Below, in pieces: positions 7,549 to 10,436 of a stretch of DNA of 10,436 nucleotides. The stretch is from NCBI GenBank assembly GCA_903868285.1, contig CAIPUP010000051.1, positions 1 through 10,436 of the forward strand, in the 5' to 3' direction. The position numbers and the translations under genes were made by a program. The notes under the pieces were generated by a model. That model ran no database searches. It was given only the letters and a program-made list of their open reading frames with translations, and was not told where the DNA came from. The stretch's first letter is position 1. Every line of letters starts with the position of its first letter. Source of the DNA: an uncultured beta proteobacterium. GTDB lineage: Bacteria > Pseudomonadota > Gammaproteobacteria > Burkholderiales > SG8-39.

Positions 7549-8441
7549 CTGTCAGCACCGGCGATGGGGTGGTAAGCGGGCAGATCGTTGGTGCCTATGG
7601 CCGGCACTATCTGGTCGATGCGGCAGAACTAGGCATGGTGGAATGTGTCACGCGTGGCCGGCGACATGACTATGCCTGCGGCGATCAGGTACATCTGCGC
7701 ATCGCCAGCAATCGCCAGGGCGTGATCGAAGCACTGCTGCCGCGCCACAATCTGCTGCAGCGTGCCGACCGCCATCACAGCAAGTTGCTGGCAGCCAATG
7801 CCACACAGGTGATCGCGCTGGTGGCGGCAGAACCCAGCTTCAGTCAGGAAATTCTCACCCGTATCGCCTGTGCTGCAAGCGCCACCGGCCTGCGGCTGCA
7901 GATCGTGCTGAACAAGGCCGATCTGCAACAAGCCGCCGATGCGGCACGACAACAGTTAGCACCGCTGCTGCATGCCGGCTATGCGCTCACCGTCATGTCG
8001 GCAAAGCAGGACATCGCTGCCTTGCTGCCACTGCTGGAAGGTCAGACCAGCGTGCTGGTGGGACAGTCCGGCATGGGCAAGTCCACACTGATCAATGCCC
8101 TGATCCCGGACGCCCAGGCGCGCGTGGGCGAAATCTCCAGTTTTCTGGATTCGGGTCGTCACACCACCACCCGTTCGTTTTTGTATCGACTGAATGCCCA
8201 CAGTGCCATCATCGACACACCGGGCTTGCAGCACTTTGGATTGGCGCATCTGGATGCCCTGGACATCCAGCGCAGCTTTCCCGAGGTGGCGCCACTGCTC
8301 GGTCATTGCCGCTTCAATGACTGCCGGCATCGCAGCGAGCCGGGTTGCGCCATCACCGAGGCCGTGACGCGGGGTGAAGTGGCGGCCGAACGCGTCAAGA
8401 TGATGCAACGCATTCTGGCAGCCGAAGGGCATCGACTCTGA
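7545..8441 (+). CDS. rsgA: Ribosome small-subunit-dependent GTPase A
   Basis: Circularly permuted GTPase that binds the 30S subunit late in assembly and helps release maturation factors; in several bacteria it also binds (p)ppGpp. The 298-residue protein has an N-terminal OB-fold region (about 1-75), then the G motifs in permuted order: NKAD (G4, 123-126), SAK (G5), GQSGMGKST (G1, 173-181), the HTTT switch (G2) and DTPG (G3, 224-227). The C-terminal zinc finger is C255, C260, H262, C268 in CRFNDCRHRSEPGC, the expected C-x5-C-x-H-x5-C spacing. All key residues are intact. The frame is open back to 7434, but ATG 7545 gives a normal N-terminus and an ATGA overlap with the pterin dehydratase stop, so translation is probably coupled. 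No T-rich terminator hairpin follows; the gene converges on the CbiB-like gene across 92 bases. Confidence 0.96.
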   Translation: MTVSTGDGVVSGQIVGAYGRHYLVDAAELGMVECVTRGRRHDYACGDQVHLRIASNRQGVIEALLPRHNLLQRADRHHSKLLAANATQVIALVAAEPSFSQEILTRIACAASATGLRLQIVLNKADLQQAADAARQQLAPLLHAGYALTVMSAKQDIAALLPLLEGQTSVLVGQSGMGKSTLINALIPDAQARVGEISSFLDSGRHTTTRSFLYRLNAHSAIIDTPGLQHFGLAHLDALDIQRSFPEVAPLLGHCRFNDCRHRSEPGCAITEAVTRGEVAAERVKMMQRILAAEGHRL

Positions 8442-8496
8442 GGCAAGGCTGGGGCAGATCACGCGACTGACGCATGCAGCCACAACACGCCTTAGG

Positions 8497-8538
8497 GTAC
8501 GAAGTTCAGCGTACGAAGTTCAGCGTACGAAGTTCAGC
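8497..8538. repeat. 14-bp tandem repeat, three perfect copies, with a decayed fourth
   Basis: GTACGAAGTTCAGC is repeated exactly at 8497-8510, 8511-8524 and 8525-8538. The next 14 bases (8539-8552, GTATCGAAGCCAGC) resemble the unit apart from one inserted and one lost T; they encode the last residues of the minus-strand CbiB-like protein. The third copy contains that gene's stop codon (8534-8536). Unit junctions create CGTACG, so each unit boundary carries a GTACG/CGTAC inverted repeat. The array fills much of the convergent gap after rsgA and looks like a recent local expansion. Confidence 0.92.
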
Positions 8539-9451
8539 GTATCGAAGCCAGCCCGAGCAACAGCAGCATCAGCAACCACAGCACCAGTGCGCGCCACACC
8601 AGGCCGACCGTGCTGTCGAGAAAGCCGGCATCGGCTTCATCACCAATGCCCAGATCGGGCCGGTCTTCGGGCGCAATATCAGTCTGTATCGGACCCCCCA
8701 GACGCACGCCGATGGCTCCTGCCCCCGCTGCCAGCACCACACCCAGCAAGGGATCGGTCCAGCGTGAGGCCTGATTGCGCCAGCAATACACCGCGTCCTC
8801 GAAATCACCCACCACGGCAAAGGCTGCAGCGGTGAGCCGTGTTGGCAGCCATTCCATGATGCGATAGATACGACGGGCAAAGCGTCCGAACTGATCCAGC
8901 TCGGGCTGATCGGCCTGCCAGCGACGCGCCAGATACGAGGCCATGCGATAGGCCACAGCACCACTCGGACCGGGCAGCAGGATGAACCAGAACATCACCG
9001 CAAACACGTTGTAGTGCGAAGCCGCCAGCGCCTGTTCGATCGCCAGGCGCGCCACGGCATCCGGTGCCAGTGCGCTGCAATCCTGACCACGCCAGGCCGA
9101 CAACAGCCGCCGCGCCTGATCAATGTCATCGGCACGCATAGCCAGCTGGATATCGGTGAAGAAATGACTGAAACGACGAAAGCCCATGGTGAGATAGAGC
9201 ATCACCACATTGAAAGCGATGGCCAGCATCGGGTTGAGATGCAACAGAAAAAGGTAGACCAGCCACACCAACAACATCGCCGGCAGGATGGCCAGCGCCC
9301 AGGCAATCATGCCCTGTCGTGACTGCCCGGCATTGAACTGTCCCTCCAGCATGCTGGCAAAACGATTCACCGGCGCAAATAGCTGCGTGCGCTCGGCCAG
9401 CGGTTTCCACTGCTCGATCAGCAGCGCGATGACAAGAGAGATCAGGGCCAT
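8534..9451 (-). CDS. CobD/CbiB-family integral membrane protein (AmpE-like), role unknown
   Basis: A 305-residue membrane protein. Hydrophobic segments lie at about 2-15, 48-70, 73-92, 147-170, 234-250 and 285-304. Family resemblance to CbiB/CobD (adenosylcobinamide-phosphate synthase) and AmpE is seen in GFRRFSHFFTDIQLAM with ADDIDQARRLLSAWRG (about 90-122), in IEQALAASHYNVFAVMFWFILLPGPSGAVAYRM (138-170, read here in parts) and in FEDAVYCWRNQA (217-228). The NTLDSM-like motif I expect after the AYR/AYK region in true CbiB is absent, with MASYLARRW there instead, and no cobalamin genes are in view. A regulatory or envelope role is therefore more likely than cobinamide synthesis, but this is inference. 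Start ATG 9449-9451 is the natural N-terminus; no good Shine-Dalgarno precedes it. It lies 146 bases downstream of nudL on the same strand. Confidence 0.82.
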   Translation of the reverse strand: MALISLVIALLIEQWKPLAERTQLFAPVNRFASMLEGQFNAGQSRQGMIAWALAILPAMLLVWLVYLFLLHLNPMLAIAFNVVMLYLTMGFRRFSHFFTDIQLAMRADDIDQARRLLSAWRGQDCSALAPDAVARLAIEQALAASHYNVFAVMFWFILLPGPSGAVAYRMASYLARRWQADQPELDQFGRFARRIYRIMEWLPTRLTAAAFAVVGDFEDAVYCWRNQASRWTDPLLGVVLAAGAGAIGVRLGGPIQTDIAPEDRPDLGIGDEADAGFLDSTVGLVWRALVLWLLMLLLLGLASIR

Positions 9452-9581
9452 GGCAGGGACTGTGAGAGTTGCGCAGAAATAAAAACGAAGGGGAGACGGA
9501 ACTGCAATAGCAACACCGAGCTACTCGGCACTACAAACGACTTGGACGCAAGATACCACGCCGGATACCGATCTCAGGTGC

Positions 9582-9599
9582 GAACTCGGACTCGAACTC
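9582..9599. repeat. Three tandem 6-mers (GRACTC) over the nudL stop codon
   Basis: GAACTC, GGACTC and GAACTC follow one another without gaps at 9582-9587, 9588-9593 and 9594-9599; the middle copy differs by one base. The minus-strand nudL stop is at 9598-9600, inside the last unit. The array is short and could be chance, but it is placed like the 14-bp repeat at the end of the neighbouring gene. Confidence 0.6.
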
Positions 9600-10188
9600 A
9601 CGCCCGTAAAAAGGCCTGGAAATTCATCAGCATGCCCGCCGTAGCACCCCAGATGTAATAGTCGCGATAGGGGAACGCGTAGTAATGCCGGCGTTTGCCC
9701 TGATGCACCACGACATTGCTCTGGCGGTTGGCAGGGTCGAGCAGGAAGGGCAGCGGCACCTCGAAGATCTCGGCCACTTCCAGCGCATCCGGGGTCAGGC
9801 TGAAGGGAGGATGCACCAGACCGACCACCGGTGTAACGCGATAGCCGGTGACAGTCACATACTGATGCAGACAGCCCAGCACCTCGACCTGACTGGGCGC
9901 GAGACCAATCTCCTCCTGGGCTTCGCGCAAGGCAGTGGCCTCGACCGATGGATCGTCCTGCTCGGCCCGGCCGCCGGGAAAGCTGATCTGGCCTGCGTGA
10001 TCGTTCAGATGCGCGGCACGTCGGGTGAACAACACCGACAATCCCTCGCTGCGAACAATCACCGGCACCAGCACCGAGGCCGCGCGCAAGGCCTCGGGCT
10101 TGTGAAACGACAGCCCATCGCCAGTGAGCAACGGTGTCCAGTCTGGCGACGCGGCAAAGCGCGCACGCAGCCAGTCAGCGCTAGGCAT
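9598..10188 (-). CDS. nudL: CoA pyrophosphatase, NUDIX hydrolase (NudL type)
   Basis: Predicted to cleave CoA or its oxidised and acylated forms into 3',5'-ADP and 4'-phosphopantetheine derivatives, adjusting the CoA pool. The 196-residue protein carries the CoA-specific NUDIX signature (UPF0035): LFTRRAAHLNDHAGQ (53-67) leading into ISFPGG (68-73), then the NUDIX core LREAQEEIGL (87-96) whose Glu residues bind the metal. VTVTGYRVTPVVGLV (111-125) also matches the E. coli NudL pattern. No membrane helix is seen, so it is cytoplasmic. Three candidate starts lie close together (GTG 10206, ATG 10194, ATG 10188); the last is chosen because an AGGG sits nine bases upstream of it but only three from ATG 10194. 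It begins 32 bases after the quinone oxidoreductase stop on the same strand, suggesting cotranscription. Confidence 0.93.
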   Translation of the reverse strand: MPSADWLRARFAASPDWTPLLTGDGLSFHKPEALRAASVLVPVIVRSEGLSVLFTRRAAHLNDHAGQISFPGGRAEQDDPSVEATALREAQEEIGLAPSQVEVLGCLHQYVTVTGYRVTPVVGLVHPPFSLTPDALEVAEIFEVPLPFLLDPANRQSNVVVHQGKRRHYYAFPYRDYYIWGATAGMLMNFQAFLRA

Positions 10189-10197
10189 GGTCATAAG

Positions 10198-10201
10198 CCC
10201 T
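10198..10201 (-). promoter_or_regulatory. Shine-Dalgarno core that selects the nudL start
   Basis: On the minus strand AGGG (within ACAGGGCTT) lies nine bases before ATG 10188 and only three before ATG 10194, so it favours the inner ATG. It is a short match, which keeps confidence moderate. Confidence 0.5.
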
Positions 10202-10220
10202 GTCACCGTCAGGGAAGATG

Positions 10221-10436
10221 TCAGGGAATCAGCACCACCGAGCCGGTGGTCTTGCGTGCCTCCAGATCGCGATGCGCCTGTGCCGCATCCTTGAGCGCAT
10301 AGCGACTGCTCACCCCGACCTTGACCTTGCCGCTGGCCACCACCTGGAACAGACTGTTGGCCATGACCTCCAGATCGGAACGCTTGGCGGAGTAAGGAAT
10401 CAGCGACGGCCGGGTGATGAACAAGGAGCCGCGCAG
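10221..10436 (-). CDS. NADPH:quinone oxidoreductase, zinc-type alcohol dehydrogenase superfamily, C-terminal part
   Basis: Only the last 71 residues and the stop (TGA at 10221-10223) are in the window; the gene runs off the right edge. The visible part reads RGSLFITRPSLIPYSAKRSDLEVMANSLFQVVASG, then SSRYALKDAAQAHRDLEARKTTGSVVLIP. This is the C-terminus typical of bacterial quinone oxidoreductases (QorA/Qor-like, NADPH-dependent one-electron reduction of quinones), especially the RYALxDAAQAHRDLExRxTTGSxVL ending. The Rossmann NADPH-binding part is outside. The MDR family is large, so a related enoyl reductase cannot be excluded. It appears to be the first visible gene of the minus-strand run with nudL, 32 bases apart. 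Confidence 0.88.
   Translation of the reverse strand: MRGSLFITRPSLIPYSAKRSDLEVMANSLFQVVASGKVKVGVSSRYALKDAAQAHRDLEARKTTGSVVLIP

Noticed and set aside
8497..8538. 14-bp repeats as a CRISPR array
   Set aside because: The units are directly contiguous with no spacers and far too short, and no cas genes are present.
8534..9451. Assignment as a true cobalamin biosynthesis cobD/cbiB gene
   Set aside because: A motif expected in the enzyme is missing and there is no cobalamin gene context, so only family membership is claimed.
9582..9603. Minus-strand GTTCGAGTCC resembling a tRNA T-arm, possibly an attachment-site remnant
   Set aside because: The flanking bases do not form the T-stem and there is no acceptor stem, anticodon arm or CCA; it is better read as a 6-bp tandem repeat.

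Overview
The window looks like an ordinary core-chromosome segment of a GC-rich betaproteobacterium. I base this on the Cys-type L31, on protein sequences that read like Rhodocyclales/Burkholderiales homologues, and on the gene order orn / M48 peptidase / pterin dehydratase / rsgA / CobD-CbiB-like / CoA-NUDIX, which I recall from that class. The class is an inference and the order-level guess is weak. I see no insertion sequence, prophage, CRISPR array, tRNA, rRNA or toxin-antitoxin pair.

Layout: (1) 1-231, the end of rpmE (ribosomal protein L31) followed by a clean intrinsic terminator. (2) 281-5142, a plus-strand run: an ArnT/PMT-like membrane glycosyltransferase whose stop overlaps the start of pgi (glucose-6-phosphate isomerase), then 18 bases later a D-lactate/glycolate-oxidase-type FAD dehydrogenase. 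(3) 5187-5759, orn (oligoribonuclease) on the minus strand, convergent with the dehydrogenase and divergent from the next block. (4) 5879-8441, a tightly packed plus-strand operon: Ste24-like M48 membrane peptidase, 4a-hydroxytetrahydrobiopterin dehydratase and rsgA, joined by GTGA and ATGA overlaps. (5) 8534-10436, a minus-strand block read from the right edge: the end of a quinone oxidoreductase, a CoA-type NUDIX hydrolase, a 146-base gap, then a CobD/CbiB-family membrane protein.

Functionally the window mixes central carbon metabolism (pgi, FAD dehydrogenase), RNA turnover and ribosome maturation (orn, rsgA, rpmE), envelope proteins (glycosyltransferase, M48 peptidase, CbiB-like protein) and cofactor housekeeping (pterin dehydratase, CoA NUDIX). 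I did not find a convincing new system. The most noteworthy structure not explained by the genes is three different short tandem repeats (15 bp x3, 14 bp x3 plus a decayed copy, 6 bp x3), each at or near the 3' end of a gene and two of them covering a stop codon. Other points of note are the translational coupling, the TTG start of orn, the altered phosphate loop of Pgi, and a lone CbiB-like protein with no cobalamin genes in view.
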